A DNA stretch of 64,000 bases from positions 1 through 64,000 of the forward strand of contig JADNYJ010000144.1 in NCBI GenBank assembly GCA_015501075.1, given 5' to 3'. Shown in pieces: positions 1 to 10,390 of the stretch (position 1 is its first letter; each line of letters begins with the position of its first letter). The notes under the pieces were generated by a model. The model worked only from the letters and a program-made list of their open reading frames with translations. It did not search any database and was not told the origin of the DNA. The stretch is from Gymnopilus junonius. Lineage: Eukaryota > Basidiomycota > Agaricomycetes > Agaricales > Galerinaceae. A program made the position numbers and the translations under genes.

Positions 1-249
1 AGTCTTCTTAGTGATGTTTATCCACGGCATCGTTGACGAGCGGAGCTATAGATTGGACGTCTTGCGGTGCGTCTCGAATCAGGGTGGAATGTTATTTGAG
101 CTAAGAACATTCTACCTTTAGAAGCCAAAATTTCAATGCTATGCGATATTTGGAAGAAAAGCTCGATGTTATAAAGGAAGTCCCTCGTGTCATGGTCTGC
201 AGTCATTTCAAGCATTTCCCTTCGTATCAATCGAACAAAGGACATAACG

Positions 250-993
250 ATGCAAATTCTCGCTTCATTGGTTACTGTCGTCATTTTTATCAATATACTC
301 GGCGTCGTCGGTGCAGTAGAAGGCGATTCTGCTTCCAAGGTAATGTTCATCCTCTAATAAACGTGTCTCTCAACATATCCTCATCTCAAAATAGAAATCT
401 GGGTGCGGAAAGAAAGGAGGAAGTGGTAGCGGAGGCCAGGGCGGTAACTGTGCCAATATCACTGCCGCCGTCACGTATATCCAGGCGTTCAGTCCTCAAA
501 TTAAAGCCCACACCTTGGATACTCGCGCTGCATTTGTAAATGCCGATACCACTCAAGGCGATTGGCAATTCCAAGGCAAGGTCTTCCGTGCTTGGGAAAC
601 TCAAGAAACTTCCACTGTCCCTTTGAATCGCTTCCTTACACAAGTCAACCAAGATTATATTTTCACAACTGCATCTAGCGTTTCGGGCTTTGGCGCCAAT
701 GGCGTTGTTGCATATGTGTATCCAAGCCAAATATGCGGGAGCATTCCACTTCTCGGAGCCTCAAACAGTGCAGCTGGGGATCATTACTACACAACTGATG
801 CGCACGAACACGCTAGCTTGACGAGCGGTGGGTGGTCCGATGCCGGAATCTCAGGCTACGTACTCCCATTGGACGGTAAGTTACTGTAAAATATCCTGTA
901 CTCGATTCTAATCTTATGCCCAATAAGATTGCAGATGCAGTGACTGAACATGGTATGGAATGGAGGTCGTACCTTGTATTGTTCCCTGTCTGA
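250..993 (+). CDS. small secreted DUF5648-like protein
   Basis: Three exons (250-339, 395-875, 935-993) give 209 aa; all junctions are GT-AG and the phases agree. The first 25 residues or so form a hydrophobic signal peptide (MQILASLVTVVIFINILG), so the product is probably secreted. A Gly/Ser-rich linker with two cysteines follows, then about 150 residues containing HYYTTDAHE and GWSDAGISGYVLPLD. That HxYTT ... W..GI.GYV pattern is typical of DUF5648 repeats, which occur in secreted fungal and bacterial proteins and resemble beta-propeller or lectin-like repeats. The biochemical role is unknown. The ATG at 250 is chosen because it starts the signal peptide in frame with exon 2; longer ATG-less extensions lack it. 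The last exon (19 codons) is the least certain part. The family assignment is from memory of the motif. Confidence 0.65.
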
Positions 994-1833
994 TTGTAAC
1001 TATGAAGTAGCGTTCGTCAAATATAAAACGGGTTCAGGTCAACCGGGTTCAGTTCGCAGGACGCTCTTACAAGGAGCCATAATAATAGGACCTGTTACTA
1101 CTTCCATACTGGATGGGAAGCGGCGTAACATGCGGCATCCCATGGTGAATTTATTCCGTATTTGTGTATACGTTCTTCTTTTCACGCATATTTTCTTCTG
1201 TGTTTCTAACCCCGATGTCAAATAGAGACAAGTATAGAAAAGAAAATGATGGGATATGGAACTTAAGAAAAGTCCATTTCAGTTGGGTGACTACCTGATG
1301 GTCATGTGACCACGTTCACGACGTTCCTCGTTCGTTTGTCGAATAATAAGAGGCATCTAAATGGGATAACCATTCGTCTTTCTCCATTTTGTTCACTGGA
1401 TAGGCGCCCTGACAGTCATCATAAGTCGCCTTGGGATGTAACAGGAGGTTATGAACTTGAATAGTCCCACTATCATCAATCGGAAATCGGAGGGCTCTAA
1501 TAATATCCCTTGAATATGCGTAACGACCTTTACTTCCTGATTGTCAGTTCAGAGAACCCTTTGCTTCAAAGCTTCATCATTGATTAGAGAAGTGTTGAAG
1601 ACGTGGAATACTGTTTATTTGAAGGCAGACGCGTTTCATTGGAGATTCTCCCTTCCAAGTTCCCACATCGAGATGGGTCTGTCTCCAGGCGTGATATTTT
1701 TACACGTTTCATTCCACGTATGATGTATCTCCAATGTTCCGGCTCTATCGATGATAAGGATAGCACAACCTACTGGGGGTTGTGATTTAAGCAACAGAAG
1801 AACTCAGGTATCCTTTCTCATCGTTTCTCTACC
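994..1833. other. intergenic, no gene seen
   Basis: This holds the 3' end of the secreted-protein gene and the promoter of the DUF6534-type gene. The short open frames here have no splice context or recognisable protein, and I see no repeat. Confidence 0.5.
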
Positions 1834-3247
1834 ATGTCTAGCTTACCCGCCCTTCCCCCGGATATTGCGAGGACGTAAGTTTTTTGTCTAATTCGTTTAA
1901 GGTACAATAATGAAATCGTTTCCAGCGTGGGACCTTTGGTAATGATGATGAACTTGGTCTTCATGGAAAGTCCTGATTGACCATGAATAGGTGGTCGGCT
2001 ACCTCTTTCACTGGGGACTATTTGGCACGCTCACGACCCAAGTGTGTATGTATTCTTTCCATCCATACTCTATTCCATTTGATAATGGTGTTTATCGCAC
2101 CAGATCTATACTTTATTGCATTTTCAACCGATCCCCGGGGCTCGAAATTACTAGTCTACGGAGTCTACGCCGCTGAATTTGTGCAAACCGTCCTGATTAC
2201 ACAGTCGACGGTTCGCACCTTCGGCACCGGATTCGGAAACCTAAATGCGGTTGTGGATGAAGGAAACCTTTGGTTTTCGGTTCTGATCATGAGTTCATTT
2301 AGTGCGTATAGTGCTTTCCTTTGCGAGGGTTGAAGCTCACAATGCCGAACTTCCAGTTGCTTTTGTAGTTCAGGCCTTTTTTGCCTATCACATAAATGTC
2401 TTATCTCGTTCTTATATTCTACCTGGCTGCATTTTTATTGTGAGCTCCTTCAAAAGATGCCGTATCATATTGTCCTAAAAGCACTAGCTTTCCCTTGTTC
2501 AACTTGGGGCAGGAATATCGACAGGGGTAATTGCACACCAATCCCGTTTAATTACGGACTTCGTGGGTCGAGGATTTTACACAGCAACTGGGGTAAGGAG
2601 GGCCCATACACTATGATACTCCGATACCTGACGATTACGAATAGACGTGGAATGGAGCAAGTGTGGCCTGCGACGTCCTAATCGCAAGCGGGATGACATA
2701 TTATGTGAGTTTTAAATTCTTCTGGAAAGGTCACCGTATTCATGAAGTCTCTACTTCATCACCGTCAGTTGACCGGTAACAAAACTCACTGGAAGGACGC
2801 GCGGAGAATATCGAAGAACTTGGTACACTTGGTGATCGAAACGGGAACCCTTACAGGTGAGTTGCATCCGACATTCCATTATATTTTATCACTCACGATT
2901 GCTCCGATGCAGCAACAGTCTCCGTCGTCAATTTGAGCCTGTCTCTGTTACCAGGAAAGCCAACCTATTTCCAAGCATCTTGCGGCGTTTTGGGAGGGAT
3001 GTATTCTACGACCATGATGGTTGTATTCAACAGGCGATTGAAAATCGATGGAACAAAGGCAGAAAGTTCAGAGCATGCGGCAACGTTTACCGATATCAAT
3101 ATACGGAAAAGACAGTATTCGACCGGTATGGCCGCGAGTGGAGGAGTCCTTGTTACTCAAGACCAGTTTACAGTGACCGTTGATGACTGGGATGCTGTGG
3201 TAACTCCTGCTGATGCTTTTCCGAAGTCTATGCTAACATCCATCTGA
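1834..3247 (+). CDS. DUF6534-type seven-helix membrane protein
   Basis: Nine exons (1834-1874, 1926-1938, 1991-2045, 2104-2301, 2357-2439, 2488-2592, 2645-2704, 2769-2856, 2913-3247) join in frame to 325 aa. Exon 2 is only 13 bases. The product reads as a multi-spanning membrane protein. The N-terminus has TVGPLVVGYLFHWGLFGTL (helix 1), followed by helices containing LLVYGVYAAEFVQTVLI, FVVQAFFAYHI and LVQLGAGISTGVIA. Then come GMTYY, the cytosolic stretch LTGNKTHWKDARRI, VVNLSLSLLPG, and the signature YSTTMMVVFNRRLKI, with a soluble tail. This order is that of the large basidiomycete DUF6534 family, whose members number in the hundreds per mushroom genome and have no known function. Residues from the first helix to the NRRL motif match the family's usual 300-350 aa length. 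The gene looks intact. Confidence 0.85.
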
Positions 3248-5059
3248 TTGTGCTTAGAACAGGAAGGCATCGAATGACCAATTCAATACGGCTGGAGCAT
3301 AGGGAATGATTACATTGAACTTTTGACTATTCATCAGAAAGGGTAATAATCAGTAGAACATTCAGGAAGAAGTTTACAATGGATTAAAACATTCAGTCCT
3401 CTTCCGATTGCAATAAAAGACGTAAATTCGAAATCAAATCTAACCTGAAGAATATCTAAAAGGAAGATCTGCCAGAACAGAGACTATATTCATGTATATG
3501 GATTCAAACCAGGGAGGCAGCGTAGCTTTTAATGATGCGATTAATCTACCTCAAGTAAGAGCCCTGAGATATATTTGTAGTGAAAGGATGCATCGGACTA
3601 ACTTTGAGGCTTTTTTATCTTCATTATGCAATAATTCGAACATGTTGCTAGTCCACAAGAAATGCAATTGGGTCACTGGGGCAGCAGTGAGTAGGATTCG
3701 CTGGAAGCTCAGGGGCAGAAAATGATGGCAAAAGGGCTAAGTGACTGATAATGAAGGATGGGTTAGCGCATTACAGCGACTGAGTTTGAAGACAAGATCA
3801 TGCAGATAATTCGAAAAAAGGACAAATAAATTGACAGCGAAAAGTTGGCATACCAACAGAAGAAAAATCGTAAAACATACCTCATTTCAGTCAGGTGCAA
3901 AACTTAGGATTGAATAGCGCACTGGAGGAAAAGGAAATAGCTTACAAGCCAGCATTGGCCTTATAGAATGAAGATTTGTCAATCCAAGAACAGCATCAGA
4001 TGTACATATGTTTGGAAATCAATGTATGGTCATCGACTGAAGGGGTGTCAAGTTTATTCTTTAGTACTGAAAGATGCCATCAGTCCAAAATGCATAGTCA
4101 GATCTCGGAAATGAACTATCGTTCCTTGCTAGCTCATATGTGAAATCTACTTATCTGTCAAAATATGTGATGCACCTGCATGCCGAACCAACATGTCTTC
4201 AAAAGAGTAGAGATGATCAATGTCAGACAATAACCATGGGCATCTTGGTGGTATAGTAAACATATGAGTCAGGCATAAGGGGCTGAGGCCGAGGACAGCA
4301 CATCCCAAGAATAAAGGTACTGGCAGTCCTGGGGAGAAGCTTGAAGATCACGTCACAAGAATTGCAAGACAAAACCTGTTGAATTGAAGCTATAGATACA
4401 TGTCAGCTAAAAACTGGCACCTCCTCTATTTAATTCCTGTCCAGGGAGGACATACAGACTAAAAATAATCAAAATGAGCTTGCATTGTGCCTTTGTAGCC
4501 ACTGTGCCATTCATTGATTGAGTGCCAACCATTGATATTGAGCAGAGAAGCCATTATGGGGAGGATCCACCCAGTAATTGAGCATTAATCCAGTCCCCAT
4601 ATCACTTCACCTATTGCAGGAACACCACATTTTATTTACCCATCTGTGAGTTGCGACATGAGTTAGCCTCATTGCTGACCCCTAATTTAAATAGTCTGTG
4701 TGGTACCTCCACCTCGTCTATTGGAACCTCTACCTCTAACACCAACTCCATCCACCTCAGTTTTCAACTCACCCAAGGAGCATCTGTATTTGTCATGGAA
4801 ACTGACAGAGAGTTAATTAAATGGATCTCTGATTTGTTGGTGTCATATATCTATGCTTCAAGGGTGAGATATTTACTACAGCTTTTGTCACCTATTTCAG
4901 CCTAGGTCATAAGCAAGTTTCTTAGATGGGGTACACCTTTAAATCACCTTTGGGTATATTGTAAGCTAAATGTATTCTCAAATCTGATCTCAGCAATCTA
5001 AAGCTCTTCAAGCTTGATGTGAAAGGTAATGTAAATATAATATTGTTCAGCACATTTGA
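3248..5059. other. long AT-rich spacer
   Basis: Open frames at 3492-3725 and 4651-4905 lack introns, homology or a clear start context and are not called. The upstream portion of the STAND-like fragment that begins near 5060 may lie in the last few hundred bases, but I could not follow it. No repeat boundary was found. Confidence 0.45.
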
Positions 5060-6045
5060 AAACCTCCAACTTTGCTAGTCATTCATGCAAGTAACCTTCC
5101 TCAACTCAAGGCAACAATGCATCACATAGACCAGAAGTTTTACACATCCATAGAGGTTGGATCATTCAAAAAGAAGACCATGGAGGTCCACAAGGAAGAC
5201 AATTTGGTGGAATGGAAGGAAAATATTGATACATTGTGAGTGTCCTTTCTTTTAAAGACATAGGAGAAATTTATTCAACTGAGCCCTGAATGACCTTTGT
5301 AGCCTTGTAACCCATTCATATTTCATAAGATTATCTGTTTTTGCCAAACATCATATCGCCATGGATGAACTTATTGCAATGTGTCGACTGCCCTTTGAAT
5401 CTCAGAATGGTTCATCATGAATGTGATATATGTGTGTGCTAACTTACCTGGCCTTATGTGGCCCCTCTGCACTTATGCATCAACAGCTCAATTATTCTGA
5501 TTACAGTCCAAGTTGAGACCACTCTGTGTGCTGTCCAAGATTTGCAAGAATCCTCTCTGGGAAAAATCTATCATGTCACATGCATGGCACTGGACAAAGT
5601 CGAAGTATCTGAGTTTTGCAAAAGCCTTGTCAGAAAGATTAATTGGGTGATTGACTTCATTGGCCTAATTGCAGAAGTGTTGATCTTCTCTTTTGATATG
5701 GTATTGGCTAAATTTCACTCTAAGCTTAACCCATTTGCTCAGTTGGCAGTGGGTCTAATTTCAATGGTCCCAAAGGTATGTGTATACTATACCATCCAGT
5801 TAACTGAAGTGCTAATGATTCAGAATTTTTATAGTCCATCAAAAAGTAGTATCAACAAGATAATAACATTCAGAACCTCCTCAATGTAATAAGTGATACA
5901 TTTGATCTTGCACAACAGGCCCAGTTCCTGAGACATGTTAGACCCCAGGTCGAGCAGGCAGATACTCTCAGATGCATGCTTGGAGAGGTTTTTGACTGTC
6001 GCATTTTCATTCTGTCCTATGGTTCAGATATGGAGGTCTTTATTG
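5060..6045 (+). pseudogene. C2-like plus helical STAND N-terminal fragment
   Basis: Coding-like blocks are at about 5060-5235, 5330-5420, 5507-5775 and 5880-6045. The first two spell a C2-like beta sandwich (TLLVIHASNLPQLKAT, YTSIEVGSFKKKT, LSVFAKHHIAMDELI). The third is alpha-helical (LGKIYHVTCMALDKVEVSEF, IGLIAEVLIFSFDMVLAKF, LAVGLISMVPKV). The fourth contains NIQNLLNVISDTFDLA and CMLGEVFDCRIFI. This order resembles the N-terminal half of basidiomycete STAND proteins that carry a C2 domain and helical bundle ahead of NACHT. A stop lies just upstream of the first block and another at the start of the fourth. No NACHT domain follows, because the coding sequence runs straight into the left inverted repeat of the element at 6046. 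I infer a gene remnant truncated by that insertion. Exon borders are approximate. Confidence 0.4.
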
Positions 6046-7650
6046 TCCCCCTGTAATTCCTGTAGGATTGGGGCCCATTCCTGTAGGATTCCTGTAGGAC
6101 TGGGCATATAGTGCACCATATTAAGATGGCTGAGGCCCAGAGTCCTATAGGATTGGACCAGGATTGGGCCAAATTGGTCCAATCCTGAGGACTGGTCCTG
6201 GTAGCCCTATAGGACTGGGATTATTTAGGTTATTTTTGATGTGTTTTAACTATGTTTATGGCTATTTAGGGTATAACTAAGCTAAATATAGGTAATACCG
6301 GATTTTCTGTATATTATGTAAGCTAAAAACACATGGAAAACAAGTGCAAATGCAAAAAACCCCTGCTAGTCCTATAGGACTAGAACAACTTTGAGTCCAT
6401 TTAGATGTTTTTTAATCAATTTTAAGGGTATTTAGGGTATAACTAAGTTAACTATAGCTAGTACCAGTTTATTCTGATATTATGTAAGCCTTTACGCAAT
6501 CAACACTACCATCTTCTTGCATCATGGTGTTTGGTGCATAACTGCACTAATTGAAGTGTTGAGGGAACTTCTGCCTGCCAAGATCATCAGACAGATTGGA
6601 ACACTTTCAGGAAGTACTCCTGTCACAATGTCTGGTCAGGTATCCACTGACTTCTCCAGAGACCAGCTGAAAGCTATGCTTGGTAGCCAAGATCCCGAGG
6701 CCCCAATCTCAATAACATGATGATCCTGCTAGTGATCCTCCTTTGCCACCAAATTACTTCAGCCCTGGCTGCTATTACTGTGTTGAAACAATTTGTGCAC
6801 CCTGTGGTGTTATTATTGCTTGGACCAAATTTGCTCATTCAGAATCAACAACCAACATTCTCAACTTCCTTGCATCAGTTTATCCTACCCAAGACTCATG
6901 GCCTGACTATATATGCATCAATAAAGCATGTCAGGTACTTGCAACTGCAGTCATCAATGGAAGCTGGGAGGTATAGAAGCATACATCTCAGTTTATTGTG
7001 GATGCCTACCATTATATCAATCATCACCTTCAGGATTATCTCTGCTGGACTTATTGCAATCCTGCTCCAGCAAACAATGTGGCCCCAAACTTGGTGATTG
7101 TAGAATATGATTCAAATGGACAACCTTACAGTCACTGGGCCTTCAATACTCAAGTCTGCAAACAACTCAATGCATGGCTTGGAGGCTATCAGTCTATTGC
7201 CAATGGATGACTCCTGAAAACTTCAACTGGTTTATTCATGTTATGCTGTTCTATCATACTAAATACACCATCAAGAAGCAGCAGAAGAAGCAGTCAAACC
7301 AGGAGACAGAAGATGGTGATATTGGATATGATGAAGAGACAGAAACAGAGGAAGAAGAAGGATCTGATGAAGAGTAGTCATAGGAACAGGTGAATAGTAA
7401 TAAAAGAAGTGTATATTAGTGTAAAAATATGTCATAACAAGTATAGTTCTCTTCATATATGATAATCTAGGGTCATTCCTACAGGATTCCTATAGGACTG
7501 CCCTTGGGAGTCTGTTTCTGATATGGTTTGGGCCTAATCCTACAGGATTCCTATAGGATTCCTGTAGGACTGCTCTCAGAATTCTGTTTTGGCCCCAATC
7601 CTACAGGAATCCTATAGGCTCAGGCCAGTCCTATAGGAATGGTAGGGGGA
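6046..7650 (+). mobile_element. 1.6-kb terminal-inverted-repeat element
   Basis: The left end reads TCCCCCTGTAATTCCTGTAG and the right end, reverse-complemented, reads TCCCCCTACCATTCCTATAG. They are near-identical inverted termini. Both subterminal regions (about 6050-6240 and 7465-7650) are packed with variants of CCTRTAGGAYT in both orientations. Two diverged direct repeats of about 110 bases, each ending in TATTATGTAAGC, occupy roughly 6240-6330 and 6410-6490. The interior carries the KDZ-associated gene remnant. Flanking bases (CTTTATTG and CTGAAAAG) do not form a clear target duplication, so the exact ends or the superfamily remain unsettled. Confidence 0.55.
6719..7376 (+). pseudogene. 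KDZ-transposase-associated CxC5/CxC6-like remnant
   Basis: The frame from 6719 encodes PPNYFSPGCYYCVETICAP, then FLASVYPTQDSWPDYICINKA, and after 6977 FIVDAYHYINHHLQDYLC, NPAPANNVAPNLVIVEY and FNTQVCKQLNAWLGGYQSI. A +1 frame from about 7205 continues MTPENFNWFIHVMLFYHTKY into a basic then Glu-rich tail (EEEEGSDEE). This matches the C-terminal half of basidiomycete proteins known as CxC5/CxC6-like cysteine clusters, found beside Kyakuja-Dileera-Zisupton transposases. The cysteines probably bind zinc. It is defective: an in-frame TAG at 6974-6976 falls where family members have Trp, and a one-base shift separates GGYQSI from MTPENF. The N-terminal half is missing. It is passenger sequence of the surrounding inverted-repeat element. 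The family assignment is from memory of the motif. Confidence 0.5.
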
Positions 7651-8415
7651 CTGAAAAGTACTGCAGATATGACTCTCAGTAAGTCAATGATGCTTTTTCA
7701 TGCCATTTGACACTCTGAATGTGGTTGGTATTAGCATGAATCTTCACTAGCAAAGTAGGAGAATGAGTAGAGAAGCATACTCAAACCTTGCATCACCTGA
7801 AGGAAAATTTCATGTGAAGTACAATTCTGATGATGCAACACCATATAGAGCAAATTGATGGGAAGGTCCATGGGTTTCGTCCTTGCTTTAGGCTTGCTGT
7901 CAACTAAGCGATCTTTCAGCTTGATATCGTACTCAAAGAAACAATGAATACCAGTAAGCAAGCATACAACTTCTGAGCTAGTGGCACCTTCTAAGCCATA
8001 ATATGACATCTATTTGCACACAAGGAGTACCTATTAATCTCCTTTTAGTTTTTAGATTTGTAGGTGAATGACGGATGCATTATCTTCGACTTCAAGTATT
8101 AGTGACAATTGCTACTGGGCTAGCAATATAAGTATATCATATTCTAGTTAGGACTGACATCCTAGATGGAAACAGTAGGCTTCAATTGCGGGCAATAGCG
8201 ATAAATTTATAAACCGGGTGCATCTTTCTTCGCACGCGCCCAACGTTTACTTAGAAAGGCAAATAAAATTTCTATGAATGATGGTCTTCATTTCCGTGAG
8301 CCCGAAAGACAATGACCTCGATGCACAAAACTTCCTTTCGCCATATGTACATAATACCCAGCTTGGGAATAATGGCTGATTTACGTCAGGAAGTGGGCCC
8401 ACGATTTTACTTTAA
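7651..8415. other. intergenic, nothing recognised
   Basis: This region separates the inverted-repeat element from the mini-gene. The minus-strand frame at 7731-8009 is not supported by splice sites or by recognisable sequence. Confidence 0.4.
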
Positions 8416-8832
8416 ATGCAGAAGAGAATTCCAAACCAGACATTCTACCCCACCACAACTGCTATGAACAACTTTCCAGTGAGCACTCTACTTATATGCC
8501 GCTCAGCTGCAGACATGTACTGGCTGTGCTATACTGACATTACTTCAGCCAGGTACTCGTGTATTCTTCTGGACCTCGGAAGGCGAGGTTCAATATGCCA
8601 CTGTCCGATCCTCTGACCGTCTGCCAGATGTGCATCCCTTTGACGACTGCGATTTCAAACCACTGACCTAGTTTACATTTACTCTTATTCTAGGGCACGC
8701 AAATTCTCAACTTACAACTGGAGGACTGGCCGAGTAAAAAACAATCACTTTACCGTAAGTCTCTTCATTTTTAATAATAAATGACATGGGCTCATAGAAC
8801 CAATTTTTACGGTCCAAGGGCGTTTGGTGTGA
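8416..8832 (+). CDS. 79-aa four-exon hypothetical protein, SH3-barrel-like
   Basis: Four short exons (8416-8478, 8549-8629, 8694-8754, 8798-8832) splice with GT-AG junctions and consistent phases to 79 aa. After a 21-residue N-terminus the protein is a run of alternating strands: GTRVFFWTSEGEVQYATVRS, SSDRLPDGTQILNLQLED, then QPIFTVQGRLV. The pattern (turn-rich strands with GTRV.F and DGTQIL) resembles a small SH3- or Tudor-like barrel of the kind found in many uncharacterised basidiomycete proteins. No function can be named. It is too fragmented to appear as one open frame; the evidence is that three introns in a row remove all the stops. A chance arrangement is possible, and transcript data would settle it. 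Confidence 0.45.
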
Positions 8833-9206
8833 CTATCGTGTCACCGTAGATTTGGTAGTTTGAATTTTATGTATTATCTCGAGGAACGCAGATGCTCAGC
8901 GCTCAGCGAAAACACGAAAACATTAATCTAGAAATGTAGGGCCACATGCCGCAGTGATACAACTTACAAATGCAATCTGATGTGGGCCAAAGATTATTTA
9001 ATTGTTCGTACGGCGCATCAACTTTCACTCTCGGTAAGCGACAAGCACAACTATTGTCATATAAAAGATACCCTGATAATGGGCCAGTGGCACAACGCGT
9101 CTTATATATAACGTGAACGCGTCCAGCTTGAAATACCATCCCTCTCACCTACCCTCCTTTGCTTTACGTGCATCTAAACCTTCCAAGAGCTCCAAAAACA
9201 CAAACA
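8833..9206. other. short spacer with promoter of next gene
   Basis: This is the shared interval upstream of the ATG at 9207. It has a pyrimidine-rich stretch near 9140-9180 ending in AAACAATG, a favourable fungal start context. Nothing else is seen. Confidence 0.4.
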
Positions 9207-10390
9207 ATGTCCTTTCGTCCTCCCGTTCCGCGTCAGATAAAGACCAAGTCATCTTTCGTAGTCCCTAAGGACGACCGGATACGATTCGGGATATCCATGC
9301 CTGACAGCGAGCTGAGGAACTTGAAGGGCGATTTCTTGATGGTTATCGAGGAGGTGCCACCCCCAACGTCTGTACCTGTATCGCCCAGGTCACCTATATC
9401 ACCCAGATCCTCATTCTCCTCATTCTCCTCTTCGTCATCTTCTTCCTTATCCTCCGCCTTCTCATCCTCAAAGAAAACTCGCCCACCCCACACACCCCAC
9501 GCACCCCTCAAATACATCATCCACGGCTCCCAATCAGCCTCTCACCCAGAAGACACGATCTACAAAATCCGCTTCTACGAAGTACCAGTGGATCCAGCGA
9601 CTGGAACGGCAAAGACCGGAGAAGAATCCGAATCCGGATTCGCAGCGGTAGAATGGGTGGGTGAGGTCCCTAAAGACCTTGATGGGGTGTATTATTACGA
9701 TGGGAGGATAACGTTCCCTGAGCTTGGGTTGGAGGATCAGGGGATTACGGAGTTCGTGGTGAGGGGTGCTGAGCAGTCGATTAGGTGAGCGGGTCTTTTT
9801 TCTTTTTTTTTTGATAGGTAGGGAATGGATGAAGATGTGAGTACTCATTACGTTTTGTTTCATTGGAAATAAGGAAAGCACAAGTGCGGGTGGCGGATGA
9901 TGGGAGATATCAGGTATTTGAAGAGATCATCCGCCGTCAAGGCGTCGCGGAGCATCATTTTTCTGCGATAGTAAGTTCGTATTTCGTTTGAAGTGGGTTT
10001 TAGCTTGGCTTGATGGAAGTTTTTTCGATTTCCAAATTCCAGGGGCCTGAGAAAACGATAGGCAAAGGCGACCAAGAGGACAATACCAAGCAGCCCGTGC
10101 GACCTATCCCAATACCGCCCATGACCGTCATCGATCTCTGGAAAGCATCACGAGAGACGGATGAATACTCCGGTGCGATCGAGATCCACTACCCGACAAG
10201 TTGCATCGGGACCGGTAGCGCCCACATCTTGAAGGGTGCCGACTCGGAGCAAAAGAGCCTGTGGGTGAAACTGCTGGTGGTGTGGTTGGTGTTGAGCGTG
10301 TTACAGAGAGATGTGGATGAGTTTTTGGTGTTTGAGATGGACGGAGAGGTGGTTGATATTATTCCGCGACCTAGAGTTAAGAAATTGTGA
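9207..10390 (+). CDS. conserved-looking 340-aa hypothetical protein
   Basis: Three exons (9207-9784, 9874-9970, 10043-10390) give 340 aa. I do not recognise the family. The N-terminus (MSFRPPVPRQIKTKSSFVV) leads to a Pro/Ser low-complexity linker at about residues 55-95 (SPRSPISPRSSFSSFSSSSS). A folded, strand-rich middle follows (YIIHGSQSASHPEDTIYKIR, YYYDGRITFPELGL, VRVADDGRYQVFEEII), then a loop of polar residues. Near the C-terminus is SLWVKLLVVWLVLSVLQRDV, a hydrophobic helix of about 17 residues that could be one membrane segment or a buried helix, before EFLVFEMDGEVVDIIPRP. The start has a good context (ACAATG). Codon use is GC3-rich in exon 1, like the tetraspanin gene and unlike the AT-rich elements to the left, so this is probably a resident gene. 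Confidence 0.7.

Noticed and set aside
9233..9520. Asp/Glu-rich minus-strand frame
   Set aside because: It is the antisense of the Ser/Pro-rich linker of the gene at 9207.
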